From contig NC_085129.1 in the NCBI RefSeq assembly GCF_030269925.1, forward strand, positions 18,095,501 to 18,159,500: a stretch of DNA of 64,000 nucleotides. Direction: 5' to 3'. The notes under the pieces are model-generated. The model was not told the origin of the DNA and did no database searches. It saw nothing but the letters and a program-made list of their open reading frames with translations. The stretch is from Bombyx mori. Taxonomy: Eukaryota > Arthropoda > Insecta > Lepidoptera > Bombycidae. Shown here in pieces: positions 32,441 through 44,656 of this stretch; position 1 is the first letter of the stretch, and each line of letters opens with the position of its first letter. A program made the translations under genes and the position numbers.

Positions 32441-33257
32441 ATTATCCCAATACTGTTTTTGACATACATGAATAATTTTGTGTTCAGTAACAAAGTCATT
32501 TGTTGAAAAAGACAGATATTGGATATTGGTACCAACCTCTGTTTAATACACTTTAAAATTTTTCCATATTACTCGATTCCACTCACCAACTGCAGCCTAT
32601 AAATTTCAATGGGAGTTGCATGGTTTGGCCTGAAATATTTACAAGCAAAAAAATAATAATTTTGGTAGAATAATAATTATTTTTTCATTCTATACATTAC
32701 ATTTATTTATATTTCAATTACATCTACACTAATCTATTTACTTACACTGTATAACTTATAACAAACTTCTTAAATTCTCATATACTAAATTAATAACAAT
32801 TATTTAAAAAAAAGGAATTAAATAAAAAGCTATAGGATATTAACTAACATACCCTTTATTTAATTTTTAAATTTATCTATATTGATAGTATTGACTAATT
32901 ATTAAATATTGAAATATCTTAATTAACAGAAAATAATGACAAATATACAGTTTTACTATATAAATAAAAGGTATAATATATTATAATGATTTACCAAGGA
33001 ATAATGTTGGAACTGAATTTTAGTAAATATATTTGATGATAGTTTATGGCACTTCTCAAAATGTCTGTTGTAAAGCCGAATGTTATTTATTATACATGTA
33101 TTTTTGTGTCTTCCTGAGAGTCTGCGCTGAGAACAGATTTCCATTTATTGAATCTCTCAATTTGTTCTACTGACATACTTTGTGGATTCGGAAATGTATG
33201 GAAGGGACTTTCAAATACCTAAAATTAAGATGACATAAGTTTTTAGTACCTAGCAAG

Positions 33258-33694
33258 TCTTTTTTTTTCTTAAATGGGTGGACGAGCTCACAGCCCACCT
33301 GGTGTTAAGTGGTTACTGGAGCCCATAGACATCTACAACGTAAATGCGGAACCCACCTTGAGATATATGTTTTGAAGTCTCAAGTATAGTTACAACGGCT
33401 GCCCAACCCTTCAAACCGAAACGCATTACTGCTTGACGGCAGAAATAGGCAGAGTGGTGGTACCCACCCGCGCGGACTTACAAGAGGTCCTACCACCAGT
33501 AATTATGCAAATTATAATTTTGCGGGTTTCATTTTTATTACACGATGTTATTCCTTCACCGTGGAAGTCAATCGTGAACATTGATTAAGTACGTATTTCA
33601 TAAGAAAAATTGGTACCCGCCTGCAGGATTGGAACACCGTTACATGGCTCAATACGAATGCACGACGTCTTATCCTTTAGGCCACGACGACTAT
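33258..33694 (-). repeat. Bm1 SINE, nearly full length
   Basis: A T-run and aaatgggtggacgagctcac at the low end, and the tRNA-like head with ggccacgacgac at the high end. Confidence 0.92.
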
Positions 33695-34737
33695 AAGTAT
33701 TTTAGTGATCATTTGAAAAACTAATTCACGTACCACTTGATAATAAGCAGATACTCTGCGTGGCAAAACATAAATGCCGCCACCCACTTGCGACAACTAT
33801 GTGAGGTATGATAGAACGAGTTATAATTCTAACGACTGTCTCGATCGAATCTGAACATAATATGATAGCTTGGCAGCAGGAATAGGGCCACTAGTTGGTG
33901 CTAGTACATACAAATGAATTAATAGTATTTCTGTTAGCAAATGATATAGCGGGAAAACACTGCAAGCTCACCGTTATCGAGGCATACATGTACATACGAA
34001 CTTAACATGAAGAAAGAAATAAATTTTGGAGATAGGTTAAATTCAAGGAAAATTCAAGAAATAGTTTTTCACTGCCAAATCGTCTTTTATTTTCACAAAC
34101 ATTGCTCTAAATTGATATTATGATATAACATAGCTCTTAAAGCCAGGTCAAATCAAAAACGATAAAAAAAATGAAAACATTACGCCATTTTAAAAACTAC
34201 AAAGCTGCCAATCGAAAAAATTATATTTGTAAAATTTGGTTTTAATAGCAATTTATTGCCATGATACTGTTTATTTTCCTAAAAGAAATATTATTTGGTA
34301 TATTATGTAACAAAAGTTATGACGGTATTAAAAATAAAAATTGTTGATATTAAGGTTTGTGTTTGTAACAAATTGTTTTTTGTTTCCAAAATAGTTCCAA
34401 CTTCTACCAATGCTAATATTACTAATATTTTTTATTGAGTCAAAACCATAGAGTTACTATACTTATTAACTCCATGGTCAAAACATAATCAAACTCATAT
34501 CTGAGTTATCTATGATGAGTTTATTAGGTAATTAGTACCAAAAAGTTTAAAAATTGACCCGGAGTAAGATGACGCTAGTTGAATGTATTTCGCCTTTGAA
34601 TGAGAACTTCACCCCTGCTATATACTTTGAATTTCCGAACGTTTCGAATATACTGCATAACAGAAGAAACAATATGCATAATTTACTTAAAATTATGTTT
34701 ATTTTGTTTTATACACATACAAATTAATTATGAAAAT

Positions 34738-35967
34738 TTAATACTTATTTATTAATTTTATAAAATCATCCCACGGACATAAACCATTTTTATCGATCGC
34801 GCAGTCTTTGATTCCCAGTGTAACTCGTAATGGCGGATTTTGAATGTTAATTTTATCGCCATCTCTTATTTGATTCCAAGACAGATAAACGTATTCTACT
34901 TTCAAATAATAATCACCGGCCGCGTCTTTCCATTTTTGAAATATAATTTTCCCGCCTACGGGGTACGGCTCGTACTGCTCAGGTAACACAAACGGATTAA
35001 AACCTAAAGCGTCGGTTATTAAGTTCAAATTAGTGTCGTGGCCCACGAGCAAAGCAAGTTTAATATTTTCATTTGTGAATATAGACCTCATATATCTGAT
35101 CGTAGGTCGGGCAGTATCCTTGACAGATGAGGGAATATTAAACCGTATTTTTTGATCCATAGCCGTTATTTTAGTTAGAACTTTCCATTGCTCGGGACTA
35201 GTGACTTCTCCCCACGCAACTTCTTCCAGCGGACGTCCTTCGTAGTAACTCATTATAAAATTATCAAGTACTTCATTTCCTATTGTCAGAGGTCCGTTCA
35301 ACTCCAGTTCCTCGCCAGCGTGATAAATTACAATATTCTTATCGTGGACCAAATCGCAGAATCCTTCAGTTTCGCATATTTTAGAGGTTTTTATGTCGAT
35401 AATCTTGTCTAATTCTTCGTAGGCATCTGTTAGATTATATTTGGCGAGCATTTCCTCGATTTCTTCGAGTACTTTTCTTTTATAGGAGTCGGTGGAGTTA
35501 CGAATAGCATAATTAAAGGTGACGTCATATTTTTCAAAATCCTTTTTATACTTCACGTTTATATTACAGTCAGGGAATGCGGCATCGACAAACGCCTTCG
35601 CAGTAGCTATGGTTCGTCTCTTGTTATTCGCATAAATCAAAACGGTTTCTTTGTCGGGGCACGTTCCGGGTAAGAGTTGATTCTCTCTCATCCATTTCGT
35701 TAGATATTCGCTCATATATCCTTCTAATAAGACTCCTTTTTCTGTCAGCAGGGCCGGCTCTTGGGACCATTTCGGAAATATTTTGTTCGTGTATTCCTCT
35801 ATGTCTTTTGTTATTGGAGCCCTTAGGTTGTGACGACTAAAAATTAAGACTTGCTCGACGCGCAGACAGCCAACGCCGGATATTAATAAAAAATAAAAAG
35901 TTACTGCGATCATATCGTTCACAGTGCGCGTTGAATTAAAAAAAAACTTATGCCTGTGCTTTGACAT
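34738..35967 (-). CDS. Agp-like secreted histidine phosphatase, copy 3
   Basis: 409 residues, single exon. Catalytic IFSRHNLRAP (R45, H46) and VGHDTN (H310, D311); the complete set of family blocks (KGVLLEGYM, YANNKRRTIATA, YYEGRPLEEVAWGEV, GGKIIFQKW, CAIDKNGLCPW). A signal peptide-like segment follows M19 (IAVTFYFLLISGVGC). An AATAAA signal (- strand) lies near 34697. This copy is close to, but clearly distinct from, the twin copies at 41925 and 45721. Confidence 0.9.
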   Translation of the reverse strand: MSKHRHKFFFNSTRTVNDMIAVTFYFLLISGVGCLRVEQVLIFSRHNLRAPITKDIEEYTNKIFPKWSQEPALLTEKGVLLEGYMSEYLTKWMRENQLLPGTCPDKETVLIYANNKRRTIATAKAFVDAAFPDCNINVKYKKDFEKYDVTFNYAIRNSTDSYKRKVLEEIEEMLAKYNLTDAYEELDKIIDIKTSKICETEGFCDLVHDKNIVIYHAGEELELNGPLTIGNEVLDNFIMSYYEGRPLEEVAWGEVTSPEQWKVLTKITAMDQKIRFNIPSSVKDTARPTIRYMRSIFTNENIKLALLVGHDTNLNLITDALGFNPFVLPEQYEPYPVGGKIIFQKWKDAAGDYYLKVEYVYLSWNQIRDGDKINIQNPPLRVTLGIKDCAIDKNGLCPWDDFIKLINKY

Positions 35968-37120
35968 TTGCCAAACGTATCAACGGAGCCACGTTACAAA
36001 CACAACTGGATTGAATATTTTTACATTTATGTAGATAATACTCGTCTCATCAAAATCAGTACGAATTACTTTCGTATTTGTTCGGAGGGTCGCGTGATGA
36101 AATCACAACAATGTTTTTTTAACATTTTTTTGTTCAGTTTTTTTTTGCTTTTTTACAATTGTTTAAAATTTTGAACAATAATAAGTCCTTTATACTACAC
36201 TACTAATTACATTACATCTGTTGGACAGTTAAATTTGAGGGGACTGGGTTCTGTAGGTGAGGGGTTATTTAAAAACAATTATATTATTATTGCAAACACT
36301 TTGTATACTATTACACCATTACAATATTTTATTTTATAAAACCCTAAGGTGTTGCTCTGTCTGTGTCTAGATCATAGATTATACACTTAAGTCTAGATGA
36401 GAAGTCTTTGTCATCACTCAAGACAATTATCTGTTTTAAACATTTAAATAAGCATTCCAATATTTGTAATCTGTTCCTTCACATTTGACAAGTATTGCCT
36501 GCCACTACTTTCATATTCAAACTCCAATAAAATCGACACTGATTTAACTTTACATAATCAAATCATTCGATCTCACAGGCATAAGAATGGAGACATATTT
36601 TTCATTTATCATTCATACGGAACATAAACATGTCCGCTTTCCTACAACAAAAATTCCTATTACAAAAATAGCAGACAACTTGAATTGAATTTAATAAATT
36701 TGTTTCATAATGATAATAGTTCTTGCCTATAGTTCATGGTGACGGGTCACAACCTTGTAAGAAAACATTACATCTGTAATCACTAACTTTGCTTCGTCGT
36801 ACATTTAATGAATTTTGTATTTTAAAATAGCATTATAGATAATATTGGGGCGTGAATCGAAACACAGCAGAACGTGTATTCAAGGCTTTAGTAGTCATTA
36901 GGTTTAATAACATATAATAAAAAAAACAGATTTCTACATATACTGGGTGTCAGGAGACCGCTTCCAAAGACGAAGATAGACGATAGTACTAATGACACCT
37001 TTGATTCTGGGACGGAAAAAGATCGACCCTGATTTTTTAAAAATATATTTTAAAACTTTTTATTAGCATTATTTACGCTCCATCTATACTAAATATATAA
37101 ATCTACAGTGGTTTTTACGG

Positions 37121-39606
37121 ATTTTTTTTTATTGCCCTTGTAGGCAGAAGAGCTTAAGAAACTCACGATAATGAACACTTGTTTCCAGCATCACCCGAGA
37201 CGGCTTTACACATGGACATCTCCTGGCGACCGCTGCCGTAACCAGATTGATTATATACTGATTAGTAGTCGCTGGAGATCATCAATAACCAACGTGAAAA
37301 CCTTCCCGGGAGCTGATTGTGGATCCGACCATAGTTTGTTGGTTGCTAAGTTTGCCCTGCGCCTCAAAGCAATAAAGAAAAAGTGCCTCAAGCCTATGTG
37401 TACGTTAACGCCCGCAGAACAAAAGCAGTTCCAATGTGCACTTGACGCAGCGATTGTTCAAACATCTCCATTAGCAAACGCGGACTCGGACGAACAGTGG
37501 AGACACCTTAAGGACCAGATCAATGAGACATTCGAAATTATTAGCAACAAGCACCCTCTTACACCCTGCCCTAAACAGATCTGGATGTCAGATAAGACCT
37601 TGAAACTCATACAGGATAGGAAGGAGCTTAGAGGCCGTGGGTTATCAGATCCAGCAGACAGAGTAAAGTACTCGGAGCTTTCTAGAATGATCCAAAGACA
37701 ATGTCGGCACGATAAAAACAACTTTGTTGAGCGCATCTGTGAAGAAGTAGAGGAGCATGCGTTCAGATCGAAAAGCTCGGACCTCTTCAAGAAGTTAAAA
37801 CTGCTGACAAAACAGTTCAAACCTAGATCATGGCTGATAGAATATGAAGATGGTACGCCTTTGCAAGACTTAGAGGCAGTGACGAAGAGATGGCGCAATT
37901 ACTGCGAGAATCTTTATAGAAACTCACATGAATGCAACTCACCACAAGATACAACAAATTGGTGCGAGTTAACGCTAGAACCACCCATCCTTGAATCAGA
38001 GATCTCGGCTGCTATAGACGCGCTTAAATACAGGAAAGCCCCTGGTCCAGATCGTGTTACATCGGAAATAATAAAAGCCCTGGGTCCTAAAGCCGTAAAA
38101 GTCCTACACAGAATTTGCGACAACATCTGGCGAACTGGAAGATGGCCTCAGACTGGACTAAGTCGATCATATTACCTCTTCACAAAAAGGGATCCACTTC
38201 TAAGTGCGATAATTATAGAACCCTTGCACTGATATCACATGCCAGCAAAGTGATGTTACATATCATCAATAACAGGATTCGATACTATCTGAACTGGCAA
38301 ATACCACAGGAACAGGCGGGTTTTGTAAAGGGCAAAGGTACCCGTGAGCAAATTCTAAATATTCGCCAATTGATCGAAAAGGCCTACGAGTTCAACACAC
38401 CCACCATCTTTTGCTTTATCGACTACAGTAAAGCCTTTGACTGTGTTGTGTGGTCGGACCTATGGAAGGTACTTAGTGAACTGGGAGTACCTCTACACCT
38501 CATTGCCCTCATCCGCTCTCTATACCTGGACAATCAAGGAATGGTAAAGGTCGAGAACTGCACATCAGCGCTTTTTGGTTTCGGTAAAGGGGTAAGACAG
38601 GGATGTATCCTGTCCCCTATTCTCTTTAACGCCTATGGAGAGTACATAATCAGGCGGGCATGTGAAGGTTGGGAGGGTGGAGTCACAATAGGTGGCACTA
38701 AAGTAACCAACCTCCGCTACGCAGATGACACCACACTCCTTGCTGCAAGTGAAATCGAGATGGTGAACCTCCTTGCTCGGATTGAGAACATCAGTTTGCT
38801 GTTGGGTCTAAAAGTCAATCACAGCAAAACCAAAGTGATGATTGTAGATCGAACCAACAGCCTTGAACTAACGGGAACGCTGAACCTTGACATCGTGAGC
38901 GACTTCGTCTACCTAGGGTCTAACATTAATAACACGGGATCATGCGAAAAAGAGATAAGGAGACGTATAGGGATGGCCAAAAATGCAATGTCCCAGCTGC
39001 ATAAGATATGGGACGCGAAAAACTAAAACCAAATTGGTGAGTTCGCTAGTTTTCTCCATATTCAGTTATGGCGCGGAGACCTGGACAATGAAGAAGGCCG
39101 ACAGAGACCGAATAGACGCTTTTGAAATGTGGTGTTGGAGAAAAATGCTACAGATTCCATGGACTGCCTTTCGCACCAACGTGTCTATTCTGAGAGAGCT
39201 TCATATCAAAGCCAGACTGTCCACTATATGCCTTCGTAGGGTGCTGGAATTCTTCGGACATATTGCTCGTAAAGAGGGTCACAATCTTGAGCAGCTGATG
39301 GTGACAGGAAAGGTAGATGGCAAACGTCCCAGAGGACGCAGTCCCACGAGATGGTCGGACCAAGTACGATCTTCTCTGAGCATCAATTTCCATAATGACC
39401 TTCATGAAGCAAAGGATCGCGGCAGATGGAGGGAAGTCGTGTGGGAGAGGCTGATGCAGCGGGGAAGTCTCGAACCTCAGTAATGAGGAAAACGACGCGA
39501 GGAGGGGAGGAGGCAGAAGAGCACACGGCCCACCTGATGGTGAGTGGTTACCGTCGCCCATGGACTTCAGCAATGCCAGGGGCAGAGCCAAGCCGCTGTC
39601 TACATT
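37121..39606 (-). repeat. Tail repeat (gcagcggcttggc family) split by an RTE LINE
   Basis: The - strand element starts as tttttattgcccttgtaggc at 37125-37145 and resumes at 39511 with aggcagaagagcacacggcc, ending gccaagccgctgtctac near 39602. The break contains the RTE copy at 37154-39510. Confidence 0.8.
37154..39510 (+). pseudogene. RTE-type LINE, 5' truncated, frameshifted
   Basis: The frame at 37171-38232 holds the endonuclease end (CRNQIDYILISSRW, GSDHSLLVAKF) and the start of the reverse transcriptase (RKAPGPDRVTSEIIKALGP). A frameshift at about 38115-38160 moves to the frame with PLHKKGSTSKCDNYR, FIDYSKAFDCV, GVRQGCILSP and YADDTTLL. A second shift at 38983-39026 leads to YGAETWTMKKADRDRIDAFE and GKRPRGRSPTRWSDQV. 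The insertion is bounded by a 12-bp target duplication aggcagaagagc (37142-37153, 39511-39522). Confidence 0.85.
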
Positions 39607-39782
39607 CCGTTATAACTACTGAACCAGGCATCCGATTGACTTGAAACTTGGTATCCATGAATATACATATACTTAATGGATAGGCTAATATTTATATGAA
39701 AGTTGGACTCCCTAATAATAATGATAATAAATAATAATGTTAATTTTATAATTATTAATAATGAATGAATGTATAACACTAC

Positions 39783-40256
39783 TAGCCGGACTTGAAGTCG
39801 TCGTGGCCTAAAGGATAAGACGTCCGGTGCATTCGTATCGAGCGATGTACCGGTGTTCGAATCCCAGGCGGGTACCAATTTTGCTAATGAAATACGTACT
39901 CAACAAATGTTCACGATTGACTTCCACGGTGAAGGAATAACATCGTGTAATAAAAATCAAACCGGCAAAATTATAATTTGCATAATTACTGGTGGTAGGA
40001 CCTCTTGTGAGTCCGCCCGGATAGGTACCACCACCCTGCCTATTTCTGCCGTGAAGCAGTAATGCGTTTCGGTTTTAAGGGTGGGGCAGCCGTTGTAACT
40101 ATACTGAGACCTTAAAACTTATATCTCAAGGTGGGTGGCGCATTTACGTTGTAGACATCTACATGTCCCACAGACATTCTATGGGCTCCAGTAACCACTT
40201 AACACCAGCTGGGCTGTGAGCTCGTCCACCCATCTAAACAATAAATAAATAAAATA
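39783..40256 (+). repeat. Bm1 SINE, full length with small internal duplication
   Basis: Starts at the tRNA-like head (gtcgtcgtggcctaaagg, ggtgttcgaatcccaggcgg) and ends ctaaacaataaataaataaa. Near 40150-40185 an extra gtagacatctacatgtcc-like stretch is inserted. Confidence 0.93.
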
Positions 40257-40466
40257 CTTAAAGGCGGCACAGTTTCACTCAACAACTGCAACCATTTCGA
40301 CGGGAGCTGTACGATTTTAGCCTGAAATATTTACAAACAAAATATTTTTTGTATAATAATTATTAAATATATTCATTCTATAATTACATCTACACTAATC
40401 TATTCACTTACACTGTATATATAACTTATAACAAGCTTCAACTTAAATCCTCATGTACTAAAATAA

Positions 40467-40852
40467 TCTTACACCGGTAAGAGTAACGCCATCTATCGCC
40501 GAATAGCCGAACTAATATCGAAGATTCTAGTAACATCTAGAACGCTCGAGAAGTACAATGCCATCTATTGTGAGATAGCGGAAACACACAATACTCGACT
40601 TTTGTGGAATATTCTAGATAATTCTAGGGATGTCGTATCGGCTATAAAAGCGTTGCAGAGATGGCACGCAGTCAGTTTGTAATCAGAACTACTTGAAGCG
40701 AAACAACGAACGGATCACCTGAAGCGAAGCGGAAGAAGCGAACTGAGAATTTTAAAGTGTTTGTGAAGTGTTTTAAGTGTTGTAAGGGATAAATACAATG
40801 TTAACTTGTAATTCGGTAGAATTTTATTTATCCCGAGCCCCAGCGTGTAACA
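40467..40852 (+). mobile_element. Solo LTR-like cassette with heat-shock-type promoter (copy 1)
   Basis: Ends tcttacaccgg...gcgtgtaaca, which is TGTTACAC/GTGTAACA inverted ends with one change. AATAA lies at 40462-40466 and 40855-40859, fitting a 5-bp target duplication within two bases. Repeat unit I has the matching empty site near 32785-32800. Inside, HSE-like pentamers, TATAAAA and an arthropod TCAGT initiator are in canonical order. No internal retroelement genes are present. A duplicated hsp-type promoter is the alternative. Confidence 0.6.
40520..40674 (+). promoter_or_regulatory. Phased heat-shock elements, TATA box and initiator
   Basis: 40520-40552 reads GAAgaTTCtaGTAacATCtaGAAcgCTCgaGAA broken into 5-base steps. 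40607-40629 reads GAAtaTTCtaGATaaTTC, also in 5-base steps. TATAAAA follows at 40643-40649 and TCAGT at 40672, about 29 bases on. This is the layout of a heat-shock promoter. Nothing on the + strand downstream is an obvious target gene. Confidence 0.55.
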
Positions 40853-41392
40853 ACAATAACAATTATTAAATAAAAAGTAAAAAGTAATTAAATAAAAAGC
40901 TATAGGATATTAATCCCAAACCCTTTATTTTTTTTTAATTTATCTATCAATACTACTTATATTGAAATATCTTATTTAACAGAAATTGATGACAAATAGA
41001 CTGTTTTACTACATAGATAAAAGGTACAATACTATGTATATCGATTTACCAAGAAATAATGTGGGAACTGAATTTTTAATAAGCATATTAAAATTTAGTG
41101 ATAGTATAGAGCACTTCTCAAAATGTCTGCTGCAAACCTGAATGTTACTGTACTATGTATGAATGTACTCTAAATGAATTTTACTCTGTTTTCCTGAATA
41201 CAGATCTCCATTTATAAATTTTTTTACAATACACAAAATGTTACGAATATCTAATCAATAAAAACGTTATTTTCAATATTTATTATAATTATCTCTCAAT
41301 TTGTTCTACTGATAAAGTTGGTGCATGTTTATGGAAGGGACCTTCAAATACGTAAATGACATAAGTTTTTAGTACCTAGTCTTTATTGATCA

Positions 41393-41687
41393 CTAGCTGA
41401 CCCGGCAGACTGCGTAGTGCCTTAATCGATAAATAAAAGATCTAAACTTTTGTTTCTAATAAACATAAAACAAACAAAATGAATCCGTCCGACAGGGGAC
41501 ACATCAAAGTAAAAACAAAATTGTTATTTTTATTTAATTCCGAGCATTATCATATTTATCTACCTTTTAAACCTTCTCTGGACTTCCACAAATAATTCAA
41601 GACCAAAATTAGCCAAATCGGTCCAGCCGTTCTCTAGTTTTAGCGAGACTAACTAAGACTAAAGCAATTCATTTTTATATATTAAGA
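41393..41687 (-). mobile_element. Helitron copy (unit II)
   Basis: - strand ends: TC at 41687-41686 (TCTTAATATATAAAAATG) and GGCA...TGCC hairpin then GGGTCAGCTAG at 41393. Flanked by A and T. Its 5' side has lost about 0.8 kb of unit sequence that is still present at 33710-34535 and 49325-50560. Confidence 0.7.
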
Positions 41688-41924
41688 TTAGTGCCAAAAA
41701 GTTTAAAAATTGACCCGGAGTAAGATGACCCGTAAGAGTAAGATGACGCTATATAGTTGAATGTATTTCGCCTTTGAATGAGAACTTCACCCCCTGCTAT
41801 ATTCTTTGAATTTCCGAATTCGAAAATATATTGCAGTAGAACAAGAACAATATGCATAATTTACTTAAAATTGTGTTTATTTTGTTTTATACACATACAC
41901 ATTAATTATGAAATTAACGAAAAT

Positions 41925-43154
41925 TTAATACTTATTTATTAATTTTATGAAATCATCCCACGGACATAAACCATTTTTATCGATCGCGCAGTCTTTGATT
42001 CCCAATGTAACTCGTAATGGCGGGCTTTGAATGTTAATTTTAACGCCATCTCTTAATTGATTCCATGACAGATAAACGTATTCTACTTTCAAATAATAAT
42101 CACCGGCCGCGTCTTTCCATTTTTGAAATATAATCTTCCCGCCTACCGGGTACGGCTCGTACTGCTCAGGTAACACAAACGGATTGAAGCCTAAAGCGTT
42201 GGTTATTAAGTTCAAATTCGCATCGTGGCCCACGAGCAAAGCAAGTTTAATATTTTCATTTGTGAATATAGACCTCATATATCTGATCGTAGGTCGGGCA
42301 GTATCCTTGACAGATGAGGGAATATTAAACCGTATTTTTTGATCCATAGCCGTTATTTTAGTTAGAACTTTCCATTGCTCGGGACTAGTGATTTCTCCCC
42401 ACGCAACTTCTTCCAGAGGACGTCCTTCGTAGTAACTCATTATAAAATTATCAACTACTTCATTTCCTATTGTCAGAGGTCCGTTCAACTTCAGTTTGTC
42501 GCCAGCGTGATAAATTACAATATTCTTGTCGTGGACCAAATCGCAGAATCCTTTAGTTTCGCATATTTTAGAGGTTTTTATGTCGATAATCTTGTCTAAT
42601 TCTTCGTAGGCATCTGTTAGTTTACAATTGGCGAGCATTTCCTCGATTTCTTCGAGTACTTTTTGTTTGTAGGCTTCGGTGGTGTTATGAATAGCATAAT
42701 TAAAAGTGATGTCATGTATATCAAAATCCTTTTCATACTTCACGTTTACATTGCAGTCAGGGAATGCGGCATCGACAAACGCCTTCGCAGTAGCTATGGT
42801 TCGTCTCTTGTTATTCGCATAAATCAAAACGGTTTCTTTGTCGGGACACGTTCCGGGTAAGAGTTGATTCTCTGTCATCCATTTCGTTAGATATTCGCCC
42901 ATGTAGCCTTCCAATAAGGCCCCCTTTTCCGTCAGCAGGGCCGGCTCCAAAGACCATTTCGGAAATATTTTGTTTGTGTATTCTTCTGTGTCTTTTGTTA
43001 TTGGAGCCCTTATGTTGTGACGACTAAAAATTAAGACTTGCTCGAGGCGCAGACAGCCAACGCCGGATATTAATAAAAAATAAAAAGTTACTGCGATCAT
43101 ATCGTTCACAGTGCGCGTTGAATTAAAAAAAAACTTATGCCTGTGCTTTGACAT
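41925..43154 (-). CDS. Agp-like secreted histidine phosphatase, copy 4 (twin of 45721)
   Basis: 409 residues, single exon. Signal peptide about residues 19-34, IFSRHNIRAP (R45, H46), VGHDAN (H310, D311) and conserved cysteines including CAIDKNGLC. The protein is identical to that at 45721-46950. AATAAA (- strand) lies near 41876. The ~450 bp upstream are shared with copies 34738 and 45721, so these three probably share a promoter type. Function as for the family: hydrolysis of sugar phosphates after secretion; the substrate is inferred from bacterial Agp. Confidence 0.92.
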   Translation of the reverse strand: MSKHRHKFFFNSTRTVNDMIAVTFYFLLISGVGCLRLEQVLIFSRHNIRAPITKDTEEYTNKIFPKWSLEPALLTEKGALLEGYMGEYLTKWMTENQLLPGTCPDKETVLIYANNKRRTIATAKAFVDAAFPDCNVNVKYEKDFDIHDITFNYAIHNTTEAYKQKVLEEIEEMLANCKLTDAYEELDKIIDIKTSKICETKGFCDLVHDKNIVIYHAGDKLKLNGPLTIGNEVVDNFIMSYYEGRPLEEVAWGEITSPEQWKVLTKITAMDQKIRFNIPSSVKDTARPTIRYMRSIFTNENIKLALLVGHDANLNLITNALGFNPFVLPEQYEPYPVGGKIIFQKWKDAAGDYYLKVEYVYLSWNQLRDGVKINIQSPPLRVTLGIKDCAIDKNGLCPWDDFIKLINKY

Positions 43155-44298
43155 TTGCCAAACGTATCAACGGAGCCACGTTACAAACACAACTGGATTG
43201 AATATTTTTACATTTATGGAGATAATATTCGTCTCATCAAAATCAGTACGAATTAGTTTCGTATTTGTTATGAGAGTCGCGTGATGAAATCACAACAATG
43301 TTTTTTTAACATTTTTTTGTTCAGGTTTTTTTGCTTATTACAATTATGTAAAATTTCGAACAATAATAAGTTCTTTAAATTATTCCTACTACACTACTAA
43401 TTAACATTAAATCGACACTGATTTAACTTTACATAATCAAATCATTTAATCTCACAGGCATAAGAATAGAGATATATTTTTAAATTTAAGTCATTCAAAC
43501 GAAACATAAACATGTCAGCTTTCCATTACAAAAATAGCAGACAACTTGAATTGGATTTAATAAATTTGTTTCATAATGATAATAGTTCTTGCCTATAGTT
43601 CATGGTAACGGGTCACAACCTTGTACGAAAACATTACATCTGTAATCACTAACTTTGCTTCGTCGTACATTTCATGAATTTTAAAATAGCATTATACCTA
43701 GTTATAGATAATATTGGGGCGTGAATCGAAATACAGCAGAACGTGTATTCAAGACTTTTATTAGGTTTAATAACATATCAATAAAATAAAAACAGGTTTC
43801 TACATATACTGGGTGTTAGGAGACCACTTCCGAAAACGAAGACAGACGATAGTAGGTACTAATGACACCTTTGATTATGGAACGGAAAAAAATCGAAACT
43901 GATTTAAAAAAAAAAAATTTAAAATGTTTTGTTAGCATTATTTACGCTTCATCGTGTTATACATTCATTCGTAGTTTATTTTTTGGCATAGATGAATAAT
44001 TTTGTGTTCAGTATCAGTCATTTGTTACAAAATATAGTTCTGGTACCTATCTTTGTTTGATACCCTTTCAATTTTTTCCATATTATTCATACTTGAAGGC
44101 GGCACTGTTTCATTCAACAACTGTAACCTATCAATTTCGACGGGAGCTGTACGATTTTAGCCTGAAATATTTACAAGCAAAAAAATTAATTTTGTTATAA
44201 TAAGTATAATATTTTCAATGTTAATTATGTACATTTACACTAATCTATTTACTTACACTGTATATTATTATATAACTTATAACAAGCTTTAACTTAAA

Positions 44299-44656
44299 TC
44301 GCCATCTATCGCCGAATAGCCGAACGAATATAGAAGGCTCTGGTAGCATCTAGAACGCTCGAGAAGTACAACGCCATCTATTGTCAGATAGCGGAAACAC
44401 ACAATACTCGACTTTTGTGGAATATTCTCGATAATTCTAGAGATGTGGTATTGGCTATAAAAGCGTTGCAGAGATGGCACACAGTCAGTTTGTAATCGGA
44501 ACTACTCGAAGCGAAACAGCGAACGGATCACCTGAAGCGAAGCGGAAGAAGCGAATTGAGACTTTTAAAGTGTTTGTGAAGTGTTCTAAGTGATAAATAC
44601 AGTGTTAACTTGTAATTCGGTAGAATTTTATTAATCCCGAACCCCAGCGCGTAGCA
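44299..44656 (+). mobile_element. Solo LTR-like cassette (copy 2), left end deleted
   Basis: Starts inside the element (cgccatctatcgccgaatag) and keeps GAAtaTTC, TATAAAAG and the gtcagtttgtaatc initiator region. Ends ccccagcgcgtagca. Confidence 0.6.

Larger units (their letters stand above)
32440..37100. repeat. Phosphatase repeat unit I
   Basis: The segment is homologous to 40257-43930, 43960-47730 and 47760 onward: gaataattttgtgttcagta, cctgaaatatttacaa and aaaagctataggatatta on the 3' side of the phosphatase, and atcgacactgatttaacttt and gaaaacattacatctgtaat on the 5' side. It is an older tandem duplicate that lacks the LTR cassette and Helitron present in the other units, so it serves as an empty-site reference. 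Confidence 0.75.

Noticed and set aside
35188..35412. 74-codon + strand frames repeated inside each phosphatase gene (also 42375, 46171)
   Set aside because: Antisense shadows of conserved phosphatase codons.
39783..39880. tRNA-like sequence with box A/B motifs
   Set aside because: It is the head of the Bm1 SINE, present at the start of every full-length copy; not a tRNA gene.
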